Shown piece after piece: positions 44,936 through 57,132 of a stretch of 64,000 bases of DNA (position 1 is its first letter; each line of letters starts with the position of its first letter). This DNA comes from Ricinus communis (Eukaryota; Streptophyta; Magnoliopsida; Malpighiales; Euphorbiaceae). The notes below the pieces were generated by a model, which worked only from the letters and a program-made list of their open reading frames with translations, had not been told where the DNA came from and made no database searches. Location of the stretch: positions 29,002,342-29,066,341 of the forward strand of contig NC_063256.1 in assembly GCF_019578655.1 (NCBI RefSeq). The letters are read 5' to 3'. The translations under genes were made by a program, and so were the position numbers.

Positions 44936-46450
44936 TGATAGCATAAGGTATGAACAAAACTTGTCGAAGGCATAAACTATAGCTAACAGCTCCTTCTCAA
45001 TGGTGGTATAGTGCTCTTTGGCATCTGTCAATGCCTTGCTAGCATAATAGATAGGTTCAAACTTCTCGACCCGCTATCCAAGAACAGCTCTAGCTACATA
45101 GTCACTAGCATCGCACATGAGTTCAAAGGGCAACCCTCAATCAGGTGAAACCATGATAGGAGCTGCGGCTAGTAACTTTTTTAATAACTCAAAAGCCTGT
45201 AAGAATTCTGAATTAAACACAAAAGGTACATCCTTAACAAGCAATTGAGTAAGAGGCCTAGCTATTTTAGAAAAATCCTTAATGAATCTCCTATAAAAGC
45301 CAGCATGCCCGAGAAAGCTCCTAACAGCCTTAACAGAACTAAGGGTGGCTATTTCGATATGGTCTCTACCTTAGCTCTATCTACCTCCATTCCCGCATGT
45401 GAAATCTTGTGCCCCAACACAATACCCTCTGTCACCATAAAATGACATTTTTCCCAATTTAAAACTAGATTTGCCTCAACACATCATGCAAGCATGCGCT
45501 CTAAAATAGACAAGCAGTATGAGAAAGAGTTACCGAGCACAAAGAAGTCATCCATGAAAACCTCCATAGACTTCTCAATCATATCATGGAAGATTGCCAT
45601 CATACATCTCTGAAAAGTGGTAGGTGCATTGCATAACCCAAATGGCATCCTCCGGTACGCGAACGTCCCATAGGGGCAAGTAAATGTTGTCTTCTCCTAG
45701 TCATCAGGTGCTATTGGTATTTGGAAATAACCTGAAAAACCATCAAGAAAATAGTAAACTATATTGCCCGATAGACGCTCAAGCATCTGATTGATAAATG
45801 GAGGGGAAAAGTGGTCCTGCCAGGTTGCATCATTTAGCCTCCTGTAATTGATGCAAACCCGAAAACCGGTCACCGCCCTTGTTAGTATCAATTCATCCTT
45901 CTCATTCTTTATTACCGTCATCCCTTATTTCTTTGGTACAACCTGCACAAGACTTACCCATGAGCTATTAAATATGGGATAAATTAAACCTGAATCAAAA
46001 GTTTAATTACCTCATTTTTCACCACCTTCTTCATGTTCGGGTTAAGTCGTCTTTGTGGCTGCACCACTGGCCTAAAACTATCCTCCATTAGGATCTTATG
46101 CGAGCAAAAACTGGGGTTGATTCCAGGGATGTCCATAATCTTGTACGCGATGGCCATAAGGTACTTCTTGAGAGACAATAGCGTCATCTCCCTCTCTTCA
46201 GGAGTCAAGTCTGCTGTAATAATGACTGGCAGCCTCTTTGCCTTGTCCAAGTAGGCATAACTCAGGTGCTTGGGTAGCTCCTTCAACTCTAGGACTAGAG
46301 GGTCCTCAATTGAAGGTTTCACCTTTTGCACGTCTGACTTGTCAAGAGAAACAAACGGGTCAGTAGAACGACTGGGCTCACTAGCCAGCAAATAAGCGAG
46401 CTGTTCCAACAGTTGCTCGTTGGACAACTCCCTCTCATCTCCCTGCAATG
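44936..46450 (-). pseudogene. Element IV reverse transcriptase and partial RNase H
   Basis: From right to left: connector (46448-45984, ending in L-N-P-N-M-K-K-V), a break near 45980, R-R-L-N-D-A-T-W (about 45840), the active-site F-M-D-D (45549-45560), then RNase H motifs C-D-A-S-D-Y near 45110 and F-D-K-F near 44975. Coding ends at the truncation. Breaks are TAG/TAA stops and small indels. It corresponds to 20847-22440 of element III. Confidence 0.87.
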
Positions 46451-46481
46451 CGACCTACAAAGGGTTATTAAGTTAAATTTC

Positions 46482-47210
46482 CTACATATGAGACTCAACA
46501 ACATCATCTAAGACATTCACAGAGAAAACAGTATCATCATAGTCTAGAGAATGTCTCATGGAAGTCGCTAAGTCAAAGGTGATAGTCTCGTCATCTACCC
46601 TAAGTTGGAGCTTCCCTTTACAAACATCTATAATAGCCCTAGATGTAGCAAGGAAAGGTCTACCTAAGATCAGTGGTACAACACTCTCACCCTCCATATC
46701 CATTACAATGAAATCTACAGGAAATATAAACTTGTCTACCTTAACAAGTACATCCTCAACTATACCCCTAGGAATCTTAATAGTCCTATCGGCAAACTGA
46801 ATGCTCATCCTAGTGGGTTTAGGCTCACTCAAACCAAGTTTATCAAACAAGCTAGTGGGCATCAAATTAATACTAGCTCCTAAGTCAGCTAATGCACCAC
46901 TAATAGGTAATTCACCAATGACACAGGGTATAATGAAACTCCTTGGATCACGCCTCTTAACAGGCAGCTTGTTCTGCAGAATGGTGGAGCACTCCTCATT
47001 CAGGGTCACCAATCCCAAATCCTCCAGTCTTCTCTTGTTGCTCATTATCTTCTTCAGAAATTTTGCATACTTCGGCATCTGCGAAATAGCCTCAACAAAA
47101 GGAAGGATAATGCACAATGGTTTAGAAAGGTGTAGAAACTTACCAAACTGTTGGTCAGCCTTTTCCTGCCTCAGTCCAGCAAGATACGGGATAGATGGCT
47201 AGTACTCCTT
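46482..47210 (-). pseudogene. Element IV aspartic protease, well preserved
   Basis: The open frame 47117-46482 (211 codons) includes M-P-K-Y-A-K-F-L, the active-site motif A-D-L-G-A-S near 46890, D-R-T-I-K-I-P-R-G-I-V-E-D near 46765 and L-G-R-P-F-L near 46660. It is the best-preserved protease of the main Athila family in the window. The frame closes just before the reverse-transcriptase connector, with one shift at about 46460. Confidence 0.88.
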
Positions 47211-48285
47211 CACTAGATTCTTCCTCTTGTCCTCAGCTCTCACAGGCTCTATCTTCTCAGGTTCTGGTTCCTCCTTGGCAGGCTCATCCTGCACAACAAC
47301 ATCATCATCATTAGCTATAGGTAAGGAACTAGATAACTGCTTACCTGACCACAAAGTGATAGCCTTGCAGGTGCTCCCTCGGGTTAGACTCTGTAGTGCT
47401 GGGGAGTGTCCCTAGTTGCCTCTTAGTTAACATAGTAGAAATCTGGCCTATCTGGTTCTCCAAATTTTGAATGGACGCCTACCGATTCCTAAGTACGTTG
47501 TCCATCTGCTGAAATCTATTGTAGGTAAAGGACACAAATTTCATCAACAACTCCTCGAGATTAGGCTTCTTCTCCTGAGGTGGAGGTAGTTGGTGTGGAC
47601 CAACTTACGGTTGTGGCTGTTGCTGATGCAACCTCTGAAAACAGGGTGGTCTCTAGCTGCTGTTATTCCTCCAACTGAAGTTGGGATGATTTCGCCAACT
47701 AGGGTTGTATGTATTGTTATACGGGTTATTCTGTTATCTGGGTGCATTACCCATATAGTCTACCTATTCAAGGTCAGCAGAAATAATAGAAGATGAAGAA
47801 TTAAAAGGTGAAGCAAACATACCTCTTGCATTACAGTTTTCCAGTAGTGGCCACCCAAAACTCTCCTTACTTGGTGCATGAACCCGACATCCGTCGGTCT
47901 AATTTCTTGGTCAGAAGCTCCACTTGAGTTGCCAAGGCTGCTAGGGAGTCTAGTTGGTTGACCACTCCCTGCTTGACTGGCCGACTCCTAGAGGATTGCC
48001 ACGGGTAGTTGTTCATGGCCATCTCCTCTATCAGATTTTGCGCCTACTCCGGCGTCTTACTGTTCAGGACCCCACCTGTGGCAGCATCTACCATCTGCCT
48101 AGTAGCAAGCTTCAAACCACTGTAGAAGGTCTGAACCTGCATCCATACTAGTAGTCCGTGGTGCGAGCAACATCGAAGAAAGTCTTTGTACCTCTCCCAA
48201 CCATCATACATGCTCTCGTCATCGAACTGCACAAAAGAAGATATATCATTTCTCAATCTAGCAGTTTTAGCAGGAGGAAAGTACT

Positions 48286-51222
48286 TGATGTGCATCATTT
48301 TATATATGTTTATATGCCTAGTTACTTCCATTTTTGTGCATAGTTATATTGTTTTATGCCAGAATCACTTGTGTTTTGGTTCCTTTCATGTTTCAGGTGA
48401 TTATCGATGGACATTATCAGTAGTCGAGGGAAACACGTGCACATACGGACCAGAATACATCAAAATTGAGCAAGGGCTACCATTTTAAGGTTGAGCACGG
48501 CCTAGACTCTGGCCGTGCTGAACCATCAACACTTGACCCTCAAGAGTGTCATTTTGGCACAATTTCCGAGGCCACCACGGCCTGCATCACGGTCCGTGGT
48601 GGTTCAGCACCAGCGAGGGCACGACCAGGAAGAAGACCTAATTGCAGGACTCGGAGGTCCAGAACAGGCCTGGATTTCGCCCGTGCTGATCACCACGGGC
48701 TTGACCACGGCCGTGCTGAGACATTTATATAGGCAAATGCAAATTAATTTGCTAGGCTTTGATTTTCTGACTTGGTTTCTCACATACATGCACGAGCCAC
48801 CCTTTTCTAGACTTCAATATTCGACTTTGGGAGACTGTTTCGCTTGTTGAAGGAAAGATTCCATTGGTTTAAACATCACATTGAATATTGATAAGCATGA
48901 ATATTGATAAGACATTTAAACATCACTTTGGGAGACTGTCTACATTTTTATGCATGATTATCCCGTTTTATGCTAGAATCACCTGTCTTTTGTTTCCTTT
49001 CTCGTTTCAGGTCATTTTCGAAGGACACCATCAATAATCGAGGGAAATACGTGTGATTACGGACCAAAATCCATCAAATTGGGTGAGAACTAGCACCCCG
49101 AGGGTTGAGCACGGCTGGACTCGGCCGTCTTTGAATTCTAAGAGGCTATCCCCAATTGTGCCATTTCGGCCGACTTTCGTAGCCACCACGGCCTCCGGCC
49201 GGCTGTGGTGGCTCGGCCACCGGCTTGGGCACGGCTTGGAAGGTCGGCTCAGACTCCCAGTTGACTCGTCTTGAATCATCACTGACTGGACTCTACCGTC
49301 TTTGAATCAACTATATGGGCAATTTTGAGTTCTTTGAAGAAGAGGAAAAAAAAGTGACATAGAGCCCTGGAGGCTGGTTCGGTTTCTGTATAGTATTGAG
49401 TGTAAGAGAGAGTTGTAGTGAGTAAGAATCCCGGAATCGCAAGGTTCCGAGTGCAAAACCGTAGTGGAAGCAATTCAAGAGGCAGTTTGGGAGATTAATC
49501 AAAGTGTAGATCCGGATTTGGGTACATTCATCCAATTCGAGAGAAAAGGGTGTACATGTTTTATTTTCATTATTCTTTCATTGTAATTGATTTCCTAGAT
49601 TATTTTAAACATGAACATGTTTAGCTAGACTGATTTAATCCATTGGGATTTCTTTACTATGTTGGCTTGATATTATATTGTTGGATTGTTTGAGTTGGTT
49701 TTGTATTCTTCTTGTTTTCAGTATTAATAAGATAATCATCATTCATGAGACATTGTGAATTGTGTGTTTAGATTGCTTTGTGTGATTGAGAAGTCCATTT
49801 GGCAATTGGAATTTTGAATAGCAAGAACTGTTTAATAATCGCTTAGAGATAAGGATAATTAACTAGCCGGATTAAGAATTAACAAAGCTTAATAGAGGCG
49901 GATTAAAGCTTAATGCTAATTTAAGAATCAATCGTTAGGAAGAGATTCCAACTTTAGGTTATTAGGTTTAGGAATTCGGTTATCTCGAGAAGAAACCGAA
50001 TTGATTAAGAATTCATCCACGGGTAGCATAATTAGACTCACCGATCCTTTATCTTTTGTTCGGTTGCCAACTAGTTTAGATTCCCTTTGGGTTTGTCTTC
50101 TTGTCTTGATTATTTCATTTATCAATTACTCCTGCATCTCCCTTAGAACTTAGCTTGTAGTTAATAGTTAGTTTAGAATTTATTCATTATCCATTTTAGG
50201 TTAATATAACAAAGAACAAAGGAGTAACTCTAGGCTTTCACTTTCCCGAGGAATACGACCTTGACACTCGCCATTAGTGCTAGATTGCATCGATAGGTAC
50301 ACTGCCTTAGATGTAGGTTGCATAAAGAGCCCATCAAATATCAAGAGTGGATTTGGTGGTATTCAAGAGGCAAATTTAAGGTTCATCATTCAGATTTGGG
50401 GATTTAGGGCTTTTCATCTGACTTGAAGAAGAAGAAAGGTGTACATGGTTTCAAATTGCTTTTCTGTATTTGTTCTTACTTTGTGTTACTTATTAGCATG
50501 AGTAGCTAGAATTGTTGAACCCATTGGGGTTCCTATGTTATTGGATTACATGTAATGTTTATGAGACTTTGATTATCAATGCTTGTTTTTTCTTGCTTTC
50601 ATTATTAATGAGAAATCACAGTATTTATGAGACATTATGAGTTATGGTGTTTAGATTGCTTTATGTAATTGAGAACTTCATTTAGCAATTAGAAATTTGA
50701 ATAGTAAAAACTGGTTTACGATCACTTAGAGATAAGGGCAATTGACTAGCCGGATTAAGAATTAACAACTCTTAATAACGGTGCATTTAATCTTAAGGCT
50801 AACCTAAAATCAATCGTTAGGAAGAGATTCCATTGTTTAGGTTCTTAGGTTTAGGGATTCGATGTTCTCGAGAGGGAAATCAAATTCAATTTAGAATCCG
50901 CTCACGGGTAATCGCAATTGGTAATCAATATAATCTCTACCTTCACTAAAATCCAACTAGCTTAAGTCCCCTTGGGTTTGCTTTTTCCTTTGATTATTTC
51001 ATGAAATCCTTCCAGACTATCTGACATTTAGTTAATCACTTAGCTTGCATATAATCATAGAATAGCAACTTCATCGATTTGTTAAGCTTAGATAACATAA
51101 GACACTACAGTAGTTCTAGGATCACCCTTTCCCGGTAATATGACCTTGATACTTGCTATTAGTGCTAGTCTGCATCGATAGGTTCACTGCCTTAGATTGT
51201 AGCTACATAAATTAGCCTATCA
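48286..51222 (+). mobile_element. Solo LTR in element IV gag, TSD GTACT, itself interrupted
   Basis: The outer unit starts TGATGTGCATC and ends CCTATCA, flanked by GTACT on both sides (48281-48285, 51223-51227). Its own sequence is 48286-48888 plus 50342-51222, about 1484 bp. It belongs to the same LTR family as elements I and IV, with a perfect 9-bp inverted repeat AGCACGGCC/GGCCGTGCT at 48494-48519 and a TATA-like TTTATATAGG near 48723. Confidence 0.93.
48889..50336 (+). mobile_element. Solo LTR nested in a solo LTR, TSD AATAT, mosaic
   Basis: A 1448-bp LTR, TGATAAGCATG start and CCATCA end, flanked by AATAT (48884-48888, 50337-50341). Its 5' half follows the element III LTR family, while the 3' half (about 49740-50336) follows the inverted solo LTR 4492-5967. 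Near its start, 48898-48942 is a patchwork of pieces found in the surrounding LTR. Confidence 0.92.
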
Positions 51223-51882
51223 GTACTTATATAGAAACTTCTCAGCCAACGATATCCATGTCGTAATTGTATTGGCTGGGAGTGACTACAACCATCATTT
51301 CTCTCGGTCCCTCAAAGAAAAAGGAAACAGCCTCAACTGAATGGCATCATCAGTTGTTCCATTTATCTTGAAGGTGTCGCAGATCTTCAAGAAGTTGGCA
51401 ATGTGAGCGTTTGGGTCCTTGCTCGGCAGTGCCCCAAATTATACACTATTTTGGACCGTTTGTATCACGTTCGGCTTTATTTCAAAGTTATTGGCCGCCA
51501 CTGTAGTCGCAATATACTCGTCTGTGTCCCCTCAAGAGAAGGTCTAGCAAACTCGTAGATTGTCCTATTTTCATCCGTAGCTTGGTTGTTGTCTCCTATC
51601 CCTGCTGGTCTATTCACAGGGGCTTCAATCTCTATGTGCGCCTCCTCTTCTTCTTCCATACTTTTCCTCAAAAGACGGAGGGATCGCTCTAGTTCAGCAA
51701 GAGGGTCTACAGGAGTAGGATTAGAGCTCCTAATCATAAACTACCTAAAATTAAGAGCCAGCAATCAAAGAACACAAGAATGAATAAAATAATAAAGAAT
51801 AAAAAGAAATGAAAAGACAAAAAATAAAAATGGCTAGATTAACACCAACACAAATTCACTCTAGTTCACACAAAAGTCCCCG

Positions 51883-51900
51883 GCAACAGCGCCAAAAACT
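51883..51900 (-). promoter_or_regulatory. Primer binding site of element IV
   Basis: On the minus strand TTTTTGGCGCTGTTGCCGGG follows the LTR. This is the best match in the window to the tRNA-Asp complement used by Athila elements, with one clear substitution. Confidence 0.8.
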
Positions 51901-52887
51901 TGATATGCTATTTATGTAGCTACAATCTAAGGCAGTGAACCTATCGATGCAGACTAGCAATAATGGCGAGTATCAAGGTTGTATTCTTGGGAAAGGATGA
52001 TCCTAGAACTATTGTAGCGTCTTATATTATCTAACCTTAACAAATTGATGAAGTTGCTATTTTATTATTATATGCAAGCTAGTGATTAATTAAATGTCAG
52101 ACAGTCTTGAAAGATTTCGTGAAACAATCAAAGGAAAAAAGCAAACCCAAGGGGACCTAAGCTAGTTGGATTTTAGTGAAGGTATAGATTATATTGATTA
52201 CCAATTGCGATTAACTGTGAGTGGATTCTAAATTGAATTCGATTTCCCTATCGAGAAAATTGAATCCCTAAACCTAAGAACCCAAACGATGGAATCTCTT
52301 CCTAACGATTGATTTTAGGTTAGCCTTCAGATTAAATCCACCACTATTAAGAGTTGTTAATTCTTAATCCGGCTAGTCAATTACCCTTATCTCTAAGTGA
52401 TCGTTAACCAGTTCTTGCTATTCAAATTTCTAATTGCTAAACGAACTTCTCAATTACATAAAGCAATCTAAACACCACAACTCACAACATCTTATAAATA
52501 ATGTGATTTCTCATTAATAATGAAAGAAAGAAGAAGAAAGCATTGATAATCAAAGTCTCATAAACATTAAATGCAATCCAATAACATAGGAACCCCAATG
52601 AGTTCAACAATTCTAGCTACTCATGCTAATAACCAACACAAAGTAAGGAACAAATATAGAAAAGTAATTTGAAAGCATGTACACCCTTCTTTTTCAAGTC
52701 GGATGAAAAGCCCTAAATCCTAAAATCTAAATGATGAACCCTAAATTGCCTCTTGAATGCCTCTAAATCCAATCTTGATCTTCAATGTGGTGTTTAATCC
52801 AATGTAATCCTTCCTTCAATAGGCAAAATAGTCTCCTAAAGTCGAATATCGAAGTCTGGAAAAGGATGGCTCGTGCATGTATGTGAG

Positions 52888-54284
52888 TGATGTAGATGAT
52901 TCTATGCATATTTACTGACTGTTTATCAGTCGATTATTCGTGTATTTGAGTCATATTTATTCCTATTTGATCGCACTTTAGTATGTTTCTGAGTTTTTCA
53001 GGTTTTCGGACTCCTTGATGGGAAATTGATTGATTTCTAGGTAGAAACCAAGCTATGTGGATGATTTACACATATTAGATGCTTGTCGAATTCAATTCCT
53101 TGATTGGCGCATAATTCGAGGCATTTGCATAGGCAATTGCACGGCCATGCATATTTGCACGGACCGTTGCATGGCATCCCTTACCCGTTGCACGGGCCGT
53201 GCATATTTGCACGGGCCGTGCATATTTGCACGGGCCGTGGCACGGGCTAGGACACTTTTGCCTATAAGTAGGCGCACACAAAATGAGAGAGGGTTCCGCT
53301 TCTGATTTATGGACTTCTCTACGCACGCGACCCCTCATTTCTACACCTTTGTTCTTGACTTTTTGGGAGACCAACGTCAGTTCAAAGGATTGATTTGAGA
53401 GATTCAAGCAAAGATTGAAGGTTCTAGACGATTGATCGAGACATCCGAGATCCATACTTGAGGCGGGTTTCAGAGTTGGTGCTTGCGATATTTCCACTCC
53501 GATTCGAGAGAAGAGGGGTTACATGTTCCATTTCCTTTTCTATTGTTTATTTCCTTTTGTATTTGTTTCTTTCGTTATGAGTAGCTAGGGCTATTGAACC
53601 CATTGGGGTTCACCTTTGTTGATGGATTATGCTTAATTATTAGATTTTTATTTGCCATTCTTGTAATCTTCTTACTGTTTAGTAATAAAATTTGATTCAG
53701 TTAATTTGAGACGTTGAATTAATTGTCTTTTGGGTTGTTTCTTGACATTGAGAAATGCTTGTTACAACTGGAAATTGAATGGTAAGAACTGGCAGTTAAC
53801 ACTTAGAGATAAGGTTAATTCACTTGTCGGATTAAGAATTAATAACTCTTAATAGATCTAAATCACGCTTAACGCTAATCTGTAATAATATGATAGGAAG
53901 AGATTCCATTAGGTTAGTGCAGGTTTAGGAACTTGGTGAGCTCGAGAGAGGAGCCGAGTTCGATTCAGGATTTAGGCATGGGTAGCAAGATTGGTAATTT
54001 ATAAAATCAACCTTAGAATTCGATCACTTAGGTCCCCTTCGGGTTTGCTTCTTTTGTTACGGTTGTCTTTCGATTGTCAGTTGTTGTTGTTCCTTTATTT
54101 GCATTCATAAGCATTAATTAATTAATTTAGACTTCTCACACCTTATTTCAGACTAGATAACATAGCGAACAGTAGTAACTTTAGGTTCACCCGATCTCCA
54201 AGGATACGACCTTGATACTGACTAGTGCTAGGCCGTATCGATAGGTTCACAGCCTTAGGTGTAGGTTACATCAGTAGCCCATCA
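52888..54284 (+). repeat. Element V 5' LTR
   Basis: Starts TGATGTAGATG, a U3 unlike the other LTRs here. It contains direct repeats of a 19-bp unit (53191-53209, 53210-53228, partial to 53239), each holding the palindrome GCACGGGCCGTGC. The U5-side half is close to the element III family. It ends CCCATCA. Confidence 0.95.
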
Positions 54285-54290
54285 AGTTTT

Positions 54291-54308
54291 TTGTGTTGTT
54301 GCTGAGGA
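54291..54308 (+). promoter_or_regulatory. Primer binding site of element V, decayed by transitions
   Basis: TTGTGTTGTTGCTGAGGA sits where TTGGCGCCGTTGCCGGGGA-type sequence is expected. Most differences are C to T or G to A, as expected from deamination of methylated cytosine. Confidence 0.6.
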
Positions 54309-54447
54309 TAAGTAACAATAACAATGAACTAGAGTGAATTGTTTTTATGTTAATTTAGTCATTATCTGTTTATTTATTTATTCTTTATTCTTTATTTTAT
54401 TATTTTTATTGATTGGTGGTTGTTTGGTTGTCGGTTTCAGGTAGTTT

Positions 54448-55990
54448 ATGGCCAGGAGCTCTAACCCTGATCTCATAAAACCCTTATCTGACCCGAAACG
54501 TTCTCTCAGATTATTGAGATGACATTTGCAGGCAGTTGAGGAGGAGGATGGAATTACAGTTCAAGTTCAAGGAGCTGACGTGATTGAGAAGCACAACCCC
54601 TAGGCTGATGAAGATTAGAGGACGATGTACGAGTTTGCTCGACCATCTTTGGATGGGACGAAAACTAGTATAGTCAGACCTGCTGTAGCGTCCAACAACT
54701 TTGAAATTAAAGCCAATGTTATCGAGTTGATCCAGCAGAACGTGCAGTTTGGAGGATTGCCCTGCGAGGACCCCAATGCTCATATCTCTAACTTTTTAGA
54801 GATTTGTGACACATTCAAAATAAATGGAACAACCAATGACGCTATTCGGTTGAGATTGTTTCCATTTTCCTTGAGGGATAGAGCCAAGAGATGGTTGCAA
54901 TCTCTTCCACAGCAGACAATTACTACCTGGAAGGCGTTAGCCGAAAAAAATTTATATAAGTATTTTCCTCCCTCTAAAACTGCTAAACTTAGAAATGACA
55001 TATCCTCTTTTGTGCAGTTTGATGATGACAGCATGGAAGATGCATTGGAGAGGTTTAAGGACCTTTTTAGATGCTGCCCACATCACGGATTGCCAGTGTG
55101 GATGCAAGTTCAAACCTTCTACAGCGGGTTGAACCTTACGACGAGGCAGATGGTGGATGCTGCAGCAGGTGGGGCACTAAACAGTAAGACGCTCGAGTAG
55201 GCTTAAAACTTGATAGAGGAAATGGCCATGAACAATTATCAGTGGCAATCCTCTAGAAGCCGACCAGGAAGCCAAGGAGTGGTCAACCAAGTAGATTCTA
55301 TAGCAGCCTTGGTAGCTCAGGTGGAGCTTCTGACCATGAAGATTAACCAACTCTAGATGCCAGTTCATGGAGCGAACATTGGCTGTGAGTTTTATGGTGG
55401 CCTGCACTACAGTGCAAACTGTACAGAGGGAGGTATGTTTGCTTCATCTTCCTCTACTTTTTCATCTGTTTCTGCTATGTCTTCTGATGTTGAGCAGGTT
55501 GATTATATGGGGAATGCCCCAAGGTAGCAGAACGACCCTTACAATAACACATACAACCCTGGATGGCACAATCATCCCAACTTCAGTTGGAGGAACAATA
55601 ATGCTCAGGGTCCACCTGGTTTTCAAAGACATCATCAGCAGCCAAACAACAGCTAGTTAGGCTTGCACAAGCTCCTCCTCCACTAGAAAAGAAATCAAAT
55701 TTAGAGGAGCTTATGATGAAGTTTGTGATGTCTACAGAGATGAGGTTCCAGTAAATTGATAGTGCACTTAGGAATCAGCAAGCCTCGATTTAGAACTTGG
55801 AGACCCATACTGGCCAAATCTCTAAAATGTTGTCTGAGAGGCAATAAGGAGCGCTCCCTAGCACCACTGAGTCTAACCCGAGGGAGCACGTTAACGCCAC
55901 CACTTTGCGTTTAGGTAAGTTAGTTTCAGCTCCTTCTAAGCCTATTTTTGACTACTCCACTATTGATGTGTAGGTTGAGGCGAGTAGTAA
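54448..55990 (+). pseudogene. Element V gag with in-frame stops
   Basis: The ATG at 54448 follows a TTTCAG acceptor-like site by 7 nt. The gag core is open for 191 codons (54625-55200), with the [17 protein letters not shown] and C-C-P-H-H-G motifs. A Cys/His box remnant is near 55386. TAG stops occur at 55198, 55354, 55525 and 55971 and at several further Gln positions; frame is otherwise largely kept. The contrast with element III, where indels dominate, is clear. Confidence 0.88.
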
Positions 55991-56015
55991 GGTTAAGGAA
56001 CTTGAGGGATAAAAG

Positions 56016-57132
56016 GTGAAATCAATTCCAGTCAGGGAATATCAACCTAAGATTCCTTATCCTGCTAGAGTCAAACAAGCAGAAGCGGAAGAGCAGTTCA
56101 GTAATTTTTTAGATATTTTTAGACAATTGCATATTAACTTGCCTTTTATTGACGCATTGGAGCAAATGCCGAAGTATGCCAAGTTCTTAAAGGACATACT
56201 TAGCAGAAAAAAGGAAGTTGGAGGACATAGCCTATGTTCAGCTTAACAAAGAGTGCTCAGCAGTGTTTCAAAGCAAGTTGCCAGAGAAACGTCATGATCC
56301 AAGGAGTTTCACTATTCCTTGCACTTTAGGTAATTTGTGTGTTGATGATGCATTAGTTGATTTTGGAGCTAGCATAAATGTCATGCCCACTAGTTTATTC
56401 AATAAGCTAGGTTTGGGGGAGGTAAAATCCACTAGGATGTGCATTCAATTAGCTGACCGTTCTATTAAGCTTCCTAGGGGGATTGTGGAGAATGTGCTAG
56501 TCAAGGTAGATAAGTTCATATTTCTTGTGGACTTTGTGGTTATGGATATGGATAATGAGCATGGTGTACCGTTGATTTTGGGGAGACCTTTCCTTGCCAC
56601 ATCTAAAGCTAAAATAGACGTATTTGAGGGAAAGTTAGAACTTAATGTAGGGGATGACTGTGTTACTTTTAGTTTACCCCTATTTGATAGTTCTCCCACC
56701 GACCATGTTCATGCCATTTGTAGTATTAATGGAATTGGTCCTGCATGTAATAAGCAACCACAGGATGTACAAATGGATGATGCTATACATGTTTCTTTCC
56801 CTGTTGATATGTGTTATTCATCTGAAGAAAACAACTCGTATCAATTTGAGACTTTATGCTATGATACACCCGAGAAGGGTAGTTGTAAGTTTGTTTATGA
56901 CAGGTCACTTAGCCAAAATTCGGAGTGGATGAATGGGCATCCTAACTCGGTGCGAAGAGCACCTCCTTGATCATCTACTGCACACATTGGACCTTCTCTT
57001 TGCGCTTATATGCCTCAGACCCCAACTTACATTGAGCCCACCTTCTCAACTTGCCCGCGATGCAAGAATGCTGCTGTATAGTCCAGCTAGACGACTCGAA
57101 CAAAAAGAAGCGCCTTCGAGAGGCATTCCCTA
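56016..57132 (+). pseudogene. Element V protease and terminal tail
   Basis: The linker with M-P-K-Y-A-K-F-L-K-D (about 56166) is followed by a one-base shift at an A-run near 56210, then a 250-codon open frame to 56970. The active site reads V-D-F-G-A-S (about 56360), Phe replacing the usual Leu but with the Asp kept; L-G-R-P-F-L lies near 56577. The tail ending N-S-V-R-R-A-P-P and the further weakly conserved 50 codons to about 57132 match element I, and no polymerase sequence follows. Confidence 0.88.

Larger units (their letters stand above)
47420..51737 (-). pseudogene. Element IV gag, split by nested solo LTRs
   Basis: The ATG at 51737 follows an AG acceptor-like site by 8 nt, as in elements III and V. 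An acidic N-terminal part (51737-51477) is followed by the gag core, cut at 51228 by the insertion that ends at 48286. Across the GTACT duplication the frame resumes with F-L-Y-K-Y-F-P-P-A. The core continues from 48285 to about 48050. The Gln/Pro-rich C-terminal part (47750-47420) carries a TAA at the site where elements I and V have TAG. Confidence 0.87.
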
